This document shows, piece after piece, positions 13,701 through 23,580 of a DNA stretch of 64,000 bases (position 1 is its first letter; each line of letters opens with the position of its first letter). The DNA comes from Cryptomeria japonica (lineage: Eukaryota > Streptophyta > Pinopsida > Cupressales > Cupressaceae). A program made the position numbers and the translations under genes. The notes below the pieces were generated by a model. The model ran no database searches, had not been told where the DNA came from, and was given only the letters and a program-made list of their open reading frames with translations. The stretch lies in contig NC_081414.1 of NCBI RefSeq assembly GCF_030272615.1, positions 338,562,502-338,626,501 on the forward strand. Direction: 5' to 3'.

Positions 13701-14260
13701 TGATGACTTCTTCGTCAAATTTCCAGTCCCAATAGAACACTTCATGAATTCCTCCTATATCTCCTTGTGCATATAACATGGTGCATTATATGATGTTACA
13801 ACAACACTTTTGCCAACCTATGAATTTGATCTGTGCAAGTCTCTCCATTGCCTACTTGTAAGTCCAATGGCTAACTCCATTGTCTTCTTTATCTTATTTG
13901 AGTCCATTGACTCCATGCATGTATATCCATCCTACATAGTTCTTCTAACTTGATGCAACACCATATGAGCCAATCTGATTTTCCTTTGATACCTCATCAT
14001 CCAACATCTTTGTACTTTGCATCTATGTTCAATATGATGTCTATGCATGCCTTTGCATCGCTTTACATCTCCATCCAATGGGTGTCTCTTCATGTCTCTA
14101 TATCACAGTCCTATGGGTATGGAGCAATCACATTGCATATTCTCTATCAGACTACACTTTCTCTTTGTGGTACTTATCATATTGCATTTCTATTATGAGA
14201 CACCCATCATTTGTTGCATCAACTCAACTATTGACATCAATGTCAACCTCAATGCCAACA
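10786..14260 (-). mobile_element. Long solo LTR (3.5 kb) inside gypsy RT relic
   Basis: On the plus strand it runs from TGAAGGAACACAATGG to CAATGCCAACA, with a perfect 5-bp target-site duplication, TATAC, at 10781-10785 and 14261-14265. Excising it rejoins the gypsy RT reading from the FSKVD box into the PFGLSNAP box, which independently confirms both ends. On the minus strand it starts TGTTGGCATTGAGG and ends with a C-rich box (CACCCCCCTCTCAG) typical of Copia LTR ends here. Internal open frames (for example 11350-11736 and 12158-12424) are short and unlike any family I know. At 3475 bp it is long for an LTR, so a further nested insertion inside it is possible. Confidence 0.82.
12880..13290. 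repeat. Degenerate CACCGAAA motif array inside long LTR
   Basis: Variants of TCACACCGAAA / TCATACCGAAA recur at irregular 25-60 bp spacing, for example near 12921, 12976, 13077, 13117 and 13160, on a background of CATCGCC and GACATG words. It looks like an old, degraded tandem repeat within the U3 side of the LTR. Copy number cannot be fixed by eye. Confidence 0.4.
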
Positions 14261-14790
14261 TATACTTCATGAGCCTTGAAGACAATTTTATGAATATTAA
14301 CTTTAATTTGAATTTGGTGATAACGTAAATGAATATCTACTTTAGAAAAAATTATCCCTAAAAGTCCCATTCAACAAAACAACAAAAATAGGGATAGGGA
14401 ATTCATCATTGATGCTCAATTTATCTAGTTCATAAAAATTAGGGTGCATCTATGAACTCCTATATTTTTTAGGAATAATAAGTACAAGGAAGGAGTATAT
14501 GGAGTGGTATTAGGATGAATGACCCCTAGCACTTGGATCTCTTTAAACAATTTCTCAATTTTATTACTTATCTCAAAGGGATAAATATTTGGAAGATTAC
14601 TTCAGGGAATGAGGATAATGACATGGTCATGGGAGTATTGAAACCTTTGGGTTTGGTTAATTCTTATTGATACTTATTAAGGAGACTTTTTACGTCTAAT
14701 AGAGATGTAGAAAGAGTTTGAACCTCTAAAAAGATTTAAAAAAATGAGATAAAATACCATAAAAACCCTCTTACAATGTTTGTTTCCTTT

Positions 14791-16066
14791 GATGGAAAAG
14801 ACATAAATAATTGACACCAAACACTACATATTGTCTATAAAAAGAAAGAGAAAAATATCAATGGTCAGTTGATAATCCCTATCTAGTAAGCTTTACATTA
14901 CAAGAGATGCCACGAGAAGACATAGTAAGATCACTAGATAGTGCCATAAATTGAAATTATTATATGAATAGAAACAACAATTAGTTGTTGTCATTTTTTT
15001 TTCTTTTGATAAAGATATGAATTTTATAACTATTTATCAAGACCACTATCATAATTTTTCTTTTAATGTAACCAATTACCATAAGGGTTTGGGGGAGAAG
15101 CATGTTAGAGAATGAATAGAAACATAGGTATCAAGAGTGCAAAAATATTTTAGAGAAACTAACTATTCTTTTGCATCTAAATTTTCCTTGAATTTCTAGG
15201 TACTATTATAGATTACATAAGATACAAGCACTTTTGTTTTGATATTTGTGACCTTTGTCCCTTTTTTTTTATCACAATTGAAATCTAACCCATTTCTATT
15301 TTTTTTATCATCTCTTCTAGAGATATTTTGTTAATAGTTGTGTGTTTAATTCCTCAGTTAGGTACATCTATCTAGGTTTGAATAAGCTGAAATAAGTGAC
15401 TTAACAATGGGATACAAATTTGTTCTCTAGAAGCCAAGATAGAAGCCATAGTATCACAATAGGAGATTGGTTTAAATATGAGAATCTCTACCTAAAGATC
15501 CTCTTTGAAACAACTTAAAAAAATAACTTCTAAATAATGATTTAGTAAGGCCATGCATCTCATTTACTAATTTCTTATTAAACTCAATTTGATATTCTGA
15601 TATTGAATGTTGTTGTCATAACTTATAGAGGGTATTAGTAAAGTATTCATATCTACTAGTTCCAATGAAAATGGGGGATTCTTTCAAAATCTATCCATGG
15701 GATAATTAGTGTGTCCTATCCAACCATTGAAAGCATTGAATGAATTATTTTTCCAAGTGAAACCTACAATTGAGAAATATTGATCCTAGGGAATTCAATG
15801 TAGTGCAAAATGTTGATCATCTATATACAACCAATTGGTAAGACATGTATCACGAAATATGTGGAAGTCTAGTTTAGTAGGTCATGGAAGTTCCCCTTAA
15901 TTTGGATAGGGAATCCCATGATCTATCGATAAAGGGTTTCCCTTGTTTTATTTTAATATGTTTGTTAACAACTATGCCACTTTCTCTATATTATCATAGA
16001 TATCTTGTTATTGGTGTCTATATTTATGTTCTAGGATGTATTTTCAATTGATCAATAAGATCAATG
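14791..16066 (-). pseudogene. gypsy upstream coding relic (probable gag/protease side)
   Basis: This segment is continuous with the RT relic and aligns with 39470-41590 of the second copy, apart from that copy's 707-bp insert. It should hold the protease/gag side of the element, but stops and frameshifts are so frequent that no domain motif can be named. It is assigned from position only. Confidence 0.45.
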
Positions 16067-16083
16067 AACAACACGCTCTAGTT

Positions 16084-16481
16084 TTTGATAACGTGAAAAA
16101 TGGGTTTTGAAGGGACCCGAAACCCTTTACAAATCAAACAAGGGATAGAACTTGACCGCTCAACAAAGAGGAGAGAGTCACAACCAAAAAATAAAATTTG
16201 CCCCGAAAGACAGCAGACAACCCAACCAAAGACAAGGCCAGAAAAACCAGCCGAAACAACCAACTACAAGGGCCCTCAAGATTTACAACTGGCTTTGTGG
16301 GAACAAAGAGTCATATCAAAAGAAGGCCTGGACATCTTTGAATGCTTCCCCTTTAAATTAATCCATCATTCTTCAACTTTAGCTATCGCAACAAACCAAT
16401 CTGAAGAGCCCAACACCGATCTATCTGGATTGAAAGAAAGAGAAATAGTAGAGGGAGCAACAACCATTGCGAACACATGAT
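16084..16481 (-). pseudogene. LINE 3'-terminal region
   Basis: Read on the minus strand this is the tail of the LINE, ending TTTTTCACGTTATCAAAAAC next to the target-site duplication. It aligns with the end of 36069-36527 (both have a GGGTTT(T)...GGTCCCTT stretch before the terminal CAAAAA). Open frames on either strand (for example plus 16100-16480, 126 codons, Gln/Glu/Lys-rich) show no domain, and the plus-strand one is probably a shadow. Confidence 0.5.
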
Positions 16482-17365
16482 TGTTGGGGTCCAAGAACAC
16501 TGAGAGAAGGGGGTGAATCAATGCGCTTCTGGTATGATATGATTTTCCCCTTTTATAACATACCCATAAATCGGTAAATGAAGAAACATATAACTTGAAG
16601 CAAATAAACCATCCATATAAATTAACACCATAACACATAGAATTTATATGTGGAAAACATCAAAGATGAAAACCCACGGTGGGAATTGTGACCCACAATA
16701 TCAGTTAATTGGCCATATGAAAGATATTACATATAATGGGGACTTGCACATGCAGGAAGGCAAACTGCCTAGAGCACACTGCTCATCACTAAAGAGTCTC
16801 ACTGACTACAAGCTTCTGCTGAAGTAAAACAATGAAAATAAACTCACACAATGCATTTTCTATGCCAAATAGAGTTTTGGTTCTAGCTCTGCTCTATACT
16901 GGTTCATAAACCCTGAACACTACTATTGGTATCACCTCTCCTCCAAGAATGCTTTCCAAACTATGTACAGATCATTGCATGATATAACATTTGCATACAA
17001 ATGATCTACATACATATTCTTTGCATCAATAGTTATGTTATTATTCTCCTATGTCACACTTTACAAAATGACCTAGCAGACTGGCCTATATACCCATTAC
17101 AAACAATATGCCTTATGTCATCTTACAATACATTACAAAAGATATTCAATGTTGGCCTTGACAATAATTACAAAATGATTTTCCAAATAAATCTTCCTTG
17201 ATGTCGACTTCCTTGAAGTACTTGATGTTGGTGCCTGTGTAACCCTAGATACTCCAATGCTGGTGTCTGCCGATAAATGCCTCCAAATGCCGATATATGA
17301 CTTCCATCTAATCTTGTTGCCATCAATGACAACAAAATGAATCCGATGAGTGTCAATTGCCAACA
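16482..17365 (-). repeat. 3' LTR of pol-less Copia-type element
   Basis: 884 bp, TGTTGGGGTCC to TTGCCAACA on the plus strand. It contains the conserved Copia LTR words CCACGGTGGG (near 16672) and a C-rich end box. Relative to the other LTR it has about 80 bp extra around 16690-16780. Confidence 0.88.
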
Positions 17366-17394
17366 ATCTCCCCCTTTGGAATTGATGGCAACAC
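17366..17394 (-). other. Polypurine tract region of pol-less element
   Basis: On the minus strand, CCAAAGGGGGAGAT lies immediately before the 3' LTR. From 17394 through to 17360 the sequence is identical, over 35 bases, to 35150-35184 at the PPT/LTR junction of the Copia element. Confidence 0.85.
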
Positions 17395-17637
17395 TCATGT
17401 GAAAAATGGATTCCCTGTCGGTTCAACTGAAATATGCTCCCCCTGAGCAATACACTCCTTTTGATATTCTAATGTCCTTCCCATATGTTCATGTCTAATA
17501 TTTTTCTGATATTTTTCACATATATACACTCCTCCTTTGGCATCAATGCCAAAGACTGGTGAAAGAATTGAAAGAATTCAGAACAAAAGAATGAATAAAT
17601 ACTGTTTGTTTTACCGAAGCTTGACTAACTTCAAAAT

Positions 17638-20600
17638 TTATGGGTAAGCCTTATCCAACAATTGTAGGTATGTATCCCAGCTGGTTTTGAAAGTTTCAGA
17701 TATGGTTGCTAGTCCACTTAGTAAGTGTGCCAATGTTTCCTTCTCTTTGACTTTTGTTGATGTGGGTTTAGCAATCATGTCCATACATTCTCTTTTATTT
17801 ACACCCAGTGAATCCAATCTGGGACTCACCAATTCTCTAAGACTCCTTGCTCTCCAAATGATTTTATCTCTCTCCTTCTCAAAAGCAAAAATTTGGTTCT
17901 CCAAGGAAAAAAATTGTCCATCAACAGTTGTTGTTAGTGAGGTTAATCCACCAAAAGAATTAACAATATTTGCAACGTTAACATGTAATTTCTTTAATCT
18001 GCTATCTACATTTGTTGTAAGAATTTCTATGTTACAATAGACCCTATAGATATTTGTACATTGTTTCAAATAATTCTCAATAAGAATGAGTTTAGCTTCA
18101 ATTTTATTTTTCTATATTTCAATGATCTGGTCAAAAGTGGCTTTCTTAGCCACAATAAATCTTTCTAATGCCTGTCGGTCTGATATTTGTTTTAGTGATT
18201 GAAAACTGTTAGATATGTGCTTTGTTAGTGTTTTAAGATTGCCAGAAGGGCTTGCTTCATTCTCAATCTGACAATCAGGGATTAAGTAATGAAACACTGT
18301 AACTGATTGATCTATTATTACCTTATCTACAGATCCCTCTAATAGTTCCTGAGTAGCCATCATCATTAACTCAGTTGGACTCATCTCAGTGACTGGTTTC
18401 TTCACAACTTGAGAAGTGTCAATTTCCAAAACCTTTGTTGGGGAATCAATATGAACTATCAGTGTAGACTCAATTCCCTTTACCTTATCTTCTTTAGCAC
18501 CGGTGGCTTCACCACTTGGTACAGTGTCAATTACTGTCAGTGGAGTATTATCCATAATATTCATAGTATCCTGTACATTACCTTGCTCAAAAATAGTTTG
18601 TACCGTTACAGACTGTACACTTTCCTTTACTACCGGTTGTGTCTGTATGTCTATAGTTACTGTCGATTTAGTCAAAATTGAAGTTGAACTTCCCAAAATA
18701 CCTTTCCCTTTTAATTTATTTGGAATGGTGGAAGTTGTTGGCTTAACAAACTCTTCATGAGATGTAATAAAGTCTGGATTCTTCTGGAAGAATTTTGCCC
18801 AACCCTCACTGGTCTCATTTATCACCTCATTAACTCTGCCCATCATTAGGCTTATTTGTCAGGGTTTACTACTGAAAATTATCCTATTAGCAACATCAAT
18901 ACATCTCTTCATTTCATCATTACTAGTAGCACCACATAAAGTCAAAAGTTCTACCTCTTTGATCTCCCTATCTCTCTTGATTGCGTCAAGTCTTCTAGCA
19001 TCTAGTTTATTGTACAATGACAGAGGTATTTCCTTCAAAATTTTGACTAAGGCTTTCTTAGAGATATCTATATGCAACAAAATTTCCTCTTCTATCTCTT
19101 CTTCTCACTTTCTTCTAAATCCTCATAATACATAGATACATTTTTCAAAATTCCATCCTTTGTAATTTCATCAATTAATTCAGCACAGGTCATTTTGGTC
19201 TTACCAGACTTAGTATCATCACTCTTCCTCTTTTTGCTTGGGGTTTCCGGAGTAGATGTAACTGGTTTTCTCTTTTGTATAGGCTTCCTTGCCGGAGTTG
19301 GCAGTGCAGTAGGTTTAGTTGCCTTTCTAGCAAGTCTTTTCCTAGACTCCACCTTCTTCTACTCTACTAGTGGCTGATCTACTTTCTTCATTTGTACACT
19401 TCTAAAATATAGAGGTTTAGTGTCCTCAAGGTCAGAATCAGAAGTGATGGTAGAAATGTAAGCTTCAGGCTTCTTTACTTCTGTAGTACTAGTCATTGTC
19501 AGTTCTGCTACTGGTTTGGATCCAAAACCCATTACAGTATCTATTCTGTGAATGGCATTCTGCACAAATGTAGACATCTTTTCTATTTTATTCTCCCTTC
19601 TCTTCTTGTTGAAGCCATTTTTGACTTCAAAGGCCTTCTCTTTTGTCATGCCAAAATGCTTTGTTTTGTCATCTAATGGGGCATCTAGCAACATTTTTGC
19701 ATAGAGGTCTAGAATATTATCATCCACCTCATATCCAAGTTCTGTAACCCATATGGTCCTTGGTTCAACTACTTCCATAAGGGTTTCATTGATCTTTACC
19801 ATGAAATAGATATCAATGGAGTACTTCTCCACAATGTTCTTTGATAACCTCTCCCTTTGCCTCATGTTTTCTTGGAATGTTTTGAAATAACCCCAAATTT
19901 TCTCATCTCTACCGGTACCAAGATTGGTGATTGCTTCCTTGATCTACATACCTACTAGTATGTCATGAGCCCAACACCTCTTCCCTAGACCAGGTAGCTC
20001 ATTCAGGAAGTAAAGCATTAAACAAACAATCAAATTTCCATATCTAAAAGTTCCTTTCTTAACTCTCTTGATCTTTCCAAGGTGCAACATCAATTCACTC
20101 CTCAACCATTCACATAAATCATATTTTGCATCATTCCTCAACATCTGATATGCAACATGAATGCAAGAACTAGCAATATAATTCAATCGGCTACAATTGA
20201 GTTACCTTATAACCTATTATCATGCTTGCAAATTTCACATCAGTGTCAATGATTGTGTTGATCCTCACTGATCTGCTATCATGAGTTGCACCAGTGAGTT
20301 TCTCAACCTCAGTGTTGGAAATTCTCTTGCCAGGTTCTTGTCTTACTTTGGGTAAGCCGGTGACTACTTGAATATCCTCCTTGGTGATTGAATGTAAGCC
20401 ATATGAACTCGTTGTGAACCCTGCTCAGAATGTATCTAATTATCTGATATTTAAATTTTGGTATGTACAAAATACCGGTTAACCCTAGATCCTCAATTGC
20501 TTTGTATTTCGTCTTGATGGTTTCAGAGCCGCCAGTATCACAGATTGATAACTACCTTTGATTTCCTCTATGCCTAGATCCTCCAGGGTGTAGTGAATGT

Positions 20601-20865
20601 ATGCCCTTGCATCTTTAACATACATCACGCCGTCAGGAACCCTAGAAAATGCTCCTGTAGAGTTTTCTTTCTTAGCAATCAGGGGAGTCTCCTTGAATAT
20701 GGGCCTCAGCCTATCCTTAACTTTGATAATGGTTGGATTTACAATAAAATTAGGAGCTAAAGATCCAGATGCCACTTTTGAAGAATACCTGAAAGTGAAC
20801 GCCAGTGGAAGATTGAGTGTTTCTACGATAACTGCTTGAATTCCTTTCAGAATGCCTTTTCTCAC
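17638..20865 (-). pseudogene. Unidentified long ORF replacing pol
   Basis: Between gag and the PPT, where integrase and RT should be, the minus strand holds a run of open frames: 20865-20485, 20186-19944, 19865-19359, 19352-19092, 19080-18859, 18846-18112 and 18069-17638. The pieces at 20186-19092 share one frame and those at 19080-17638 share another, so this looks like one original protein of roughly 1000 residues broken by a few stops and frameshifts. Visible features are a basic, Lys/Pro/Thr-rich stretch at 19352-19200 (PTPARKPIQKRKP, a possible nuclear localisation signal), a Thr/Val-rich acidic region (18750-18450), and a coiled-coil-like tail (18069-17638). I recognise no enzyme motif; there is no DDE, YxDD or HRD. 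It may be a captured host gene or an element-specific accessory protein. Confidence 0.55.
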
Positions 20866-21139
20866 TCTTAATTCATCTGAAACTCACCTTTACTTTGCTC
20901 CAAATGCTTGAATGTAGGGTGAGTGAAAATGAATCCACTTTTCCCTTTTATCAGGAAATAAAACCCTAATCTTTCTGTCATAAATGCTTCACGATCTACC
21001 CTACCGAATGTTGGTTTCATAGTCTTATGCCAGGTGAACCTTCAACAATGATGAACTCAACTCTCTAGATCTCTTCCGATCTCCTTCGGGGGAATATGCA
21101 AGATTTTCAATGAATTTGCCAACCCCTAAGGCCTATGCC

Positions 21140-22339
21140 TCAATTACCGGTGGAAATTCCTGTAAGTGTTGGAATGCTCTGTTCTACAGGTGGAGTTACC
21201 GGTGTTGTTGCATTTCTACTTGGTTCTTCGGATTTTATAACCCATCTCTTGGTGTGATATTGTTGTATTTCATATACATTCTTCTTTCCTTTCTTATTAT
21301 CTTTATCATTGCTAATCGGTTGAGTCTTGCTTCTACAGTACTTAGCAATATGACCTATTTTGTTGCATGCATAACATGTAACATTGTTCTTTTGAATTGC
21401 TTTGACATATCCGGTGTCATTCCTTGACCTACAATGATTAGAAAAATGTCCAAACTTTCCACATGCATGACATTTAACATTCAATCTACAATCTTCTGAC
21501 TTATGACCATACTTCTTGCAATTTGTGCATTGACTAGGAACAAAATTGTAGTTTTGATTTGCTCTATTTCTACATTGTTTAGCCATATGCCCAAATTTAT
21601 TACAAAGAAATCATCTACCATTGAATTTATAAGCATTAGATTGCCTTACCGGTTTCCTCTAGTCTGACAAGTTCTGCATACCAGCTGTCTGATCTTCATT
21701 TGCAGTACTGGAGCTTTCACCTTGTACAAATCCAAGTCCTCTAGAATCATCATTCTCTCTTTGTCTTTTCAATAAGTCATCCAACTGTGCAACACTAATC
21801 CTAATTTTTTTTTAATACTCACTTGCAGTAGTTAGATCATCTCTCAGAGTGGTTATTTTTCTTTCAAGCTCTTGTTCATTGTTCCAGGAGTGTGCCAAAT
21901 CAGTTCTCAATAGATTATTCTCATGAGTCAATCTGCCACATTCATCAAATTTGTTCTTCAGAGATATAACAAGATTATCTTCCTTCTTCTTTTTGTCCTC
22001 AATATCTTTTGATAACCTCATAGTCAGATCTTGCATTTCATTCCTCATGAGCATGTTTGCTTGACTTAGTTTCTGACATTGTTCCTTAAGTGCATTTTTC
22101 TCCTCATCATCTGAGTTTTGCAAAAGTTCCTTTCTCTTGGCTTGAGCAGATGATAACCTTTCTTGCATGACAAGAATGAATTCATTAGCAGAATTCAATT
22201 CATCTTGCAATTTTAAATTCTTCATCCTTTCAGCATCATAATCCTCAAGAGCCATTTCAAGTTTCTTCTCCATAGCCATGTTCAATGATTCCAGTTTTAG
22301 GATCTTCCTCAAGATGTTAAACTTCTTCCGAGGTACCAA
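21140..22339 (-). pseudogene. Gag-like protein with coiled coil and zinc-knuckle array
   Basis: This is the structural (capsid/nucleocapsid) protein of the pol-less element, read from 22339 downward directly after the PBS. The first about 175 codons (22339-21812) are Leu/Lys/Glu/Asn-rich with heptad spacing, a strong coiled-coil pattern. After a stop at 21812-21814 the same frame continues through a QLDDLLKRQR-type linker into a zinc-knuckle array at 21586-21140. Three knuckles are complete (CTNCKKYGHKSEDC, CHACGKFGHFSNHC, CYACNKIGHIAKYC). A fourth just upstream has lost its first Cys region (LCNKFGHMAKQC after a stop). One knuckle is usual for Copia gag and two at most are common, so four is unusual. 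The N-terminal UBN2-type capsid domain seen in other Copia gags is absent or not recognisable. Two in-frame stops mark it as inactive. Confidence 0.75.
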
Positions 22340-22353
22340 GCTCTAATACCAAT
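22338..22353 (-). other. Primer-binding site (initiator tRNA-Met type)
   Basis: On the minus strand, directly after the 5' LTR, the sequence is ATTGGTATTAGAGCTT. This is one step from the standard Copia PBS TGGTATCAGAGC, complementary to initiator methionyl-tRNA. The same 16 bases follow the 5' LTR of the Copia element at 29395. Confidence 0.85.
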
Positions 22354-23172
22354 TGTTGGGGTCCAAGAACACTAAGAGGGGGGGGAGGCGAATTAGTGTT
22401 CTATCGGTATGATATGATTTTACCCTTTTATAACATACACATATAAACTGGTAAATGAAGAAACATATAACTTGAAGCAAATAAACCATCCACATAAATG
22501 AACACCATAACACACAAAATTTATACATGGAAAACCTCAAAGAGGAAAAACCACGGTGGCATTTGTGACCCAGAATACTGCTCATCACTAAAGAGTCTCA
22601 CTGACTACAAGCTTTTTTTGAAGTAAAGCAATGAAGATGAACTCACAAAATGCATCTGCTATGCCAAAAAGAGTTCCAGTTCTAGCTCTGCTCTATATCA
22701 GTTCATAAACCCTGAACAATACTACTGGCATCACCTCTCCTCCAAGAATGCTTTCCAAACTATATACAGATCATTGCATGATATAACATTTGCATACAAA
22801 TGATCTACATACATATTATTTGCATCAACAGTTCTACTATTATTCTCCTATGCCACACTTTACAAAATGACCTAGCAGACTAACCTATATACCCATTACA
22901 AACAAAATGCCTTATGTCGGCTTACAATACATTACAAAAGATATTCAATGTCGGCTTTGACAATAATTACAAAATGATTTTCCAAATAAATCTTCCTTGA
23001 TGTCGGCTTCCTTGAAGTACTTGATGCCGGTGCTAGTGTCGGTGCCTATGTAATCCTGGATACTCCAATGTCAGTGTCTACCGGTAAATGCCTCCTAATG
23101 CTGGTATATGACTTCCATCTGATCTTGTTGCCATCGTAACAAAATGAATCCGATGAGTGTCAATTTCCAACA
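22354..23172 (-). repeat. 5' LTR of pol-less Copia-type element
   Basis: 819 bp, with the same ends as the partner LTR. It lacks an internal segment of roughly 80 bp after ACCACGGTGG (about 22550-22580), an LTR-specific deletion. Numerous substitutions separate the two LTRs, so the insertion is not recent. Confidence 0.88.
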
Positions 23173-23580
23173 AGGACCACATCCAATAGATGGGGCAACA
23201 GTTGTATTAACACACGATGAAGCAGTCGGCAAGGTAAGATATAGAAAACCATTTTCAACAGAAGAGACAACAACATCATGTATCGCAACATCTTTAATCA
23301 TAGAAACATCCTTTGTGGTATCTGAAGAATCTTTCATTTCCATTAAAGAAATAAAACCAGCCATAGTAGAAACCCCAGCATCCAACGACTCTTTAGAAGA
23401 GTCCAAATATTTATTTACCATGTAATGTTGGTATGAGGCCACCGAACACCATGAAGCCATTGGATTTTTCTTCTCAAGCCCACAATTCCCAGCTGCATGG
23501 TTGGTTTTAAAGTCTACGACACCTAAAAGGAATACCTTTGTAATCCAAAGTTTGGACCCAACTGCCAAAAGAGGAATTTG
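23173..23580 (-). pseudogene. LINE 3' coding segment
   Basis: A minus-strand frame open from 23568 down to the LTR junction at 23173. It encodes a Ser/Thr/Val/Asp-rich segment without recognised domains and continues across the LTR element into 16481 and below. It contains Cys residues but no zinc knuckle. It is assigned to the LINE only because it lies between the LINE's two target-site duplications. Confidence 0.4.

Larger units (their letters stand above)
7865..14790 (-). pseudogene. gypsy reverse transcriptase / RNase H relic (three pieces)
   Basis: Read on the minus strand from high to low coordinates, the pieces give the normal gypsy RT order. Before the RT comes a stretch resembling the IELVPG...RPYR region (about 14590-14700). 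Then comes GVIHPNTTPYTPS (RT entry, about 14480-14515), FSKVDIHLRYHQIQIK (about 14320-14370), and after the first solo LTR PFGLSNAPTF then stop (about 10737-10765). Next is the decayed NDILIYK catalytic box (about 10640-10660), and after the second solo LTR a KCFFGV...EVEY stretch, VDPKNI, LGLIGY and an RNase H start resembling VLAL..F.KPLILESD (about 8060-8100). In-frame stops show it is dead. The aspartates of the usual YxDDIL box are reduced to one. Segment edges at 8421/10626 and 10786/14260 are exact insertion sites. Confidence 0.85.
16482..23172 (-). mobile_element. Pol-less Copia-type LTR retrotransposon
   Basis: A complete LTR element on the minus strand: 5' LTR 22354-23172, PBS 22338-22353, internal region 17366-22353, PPT about 17366-17378, 3' LTR 16482-17365. 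The internal region encodes a gag-like protein with coiled coil and several CCHC zinc knuckles (21140-22339), then a long unidentified coding region (17638-20865). There is no sign of integrase, reverse transcriptase or RNase H. It is therefore non-autonomous. It sits inside a LINE. The flanks ATGAT (left) and AGGAC (right) do not form a clean target-site duplication. Its PBS and PPT regions are identical to those of the Copia element at 28327-36720. Confidence 0.85.
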
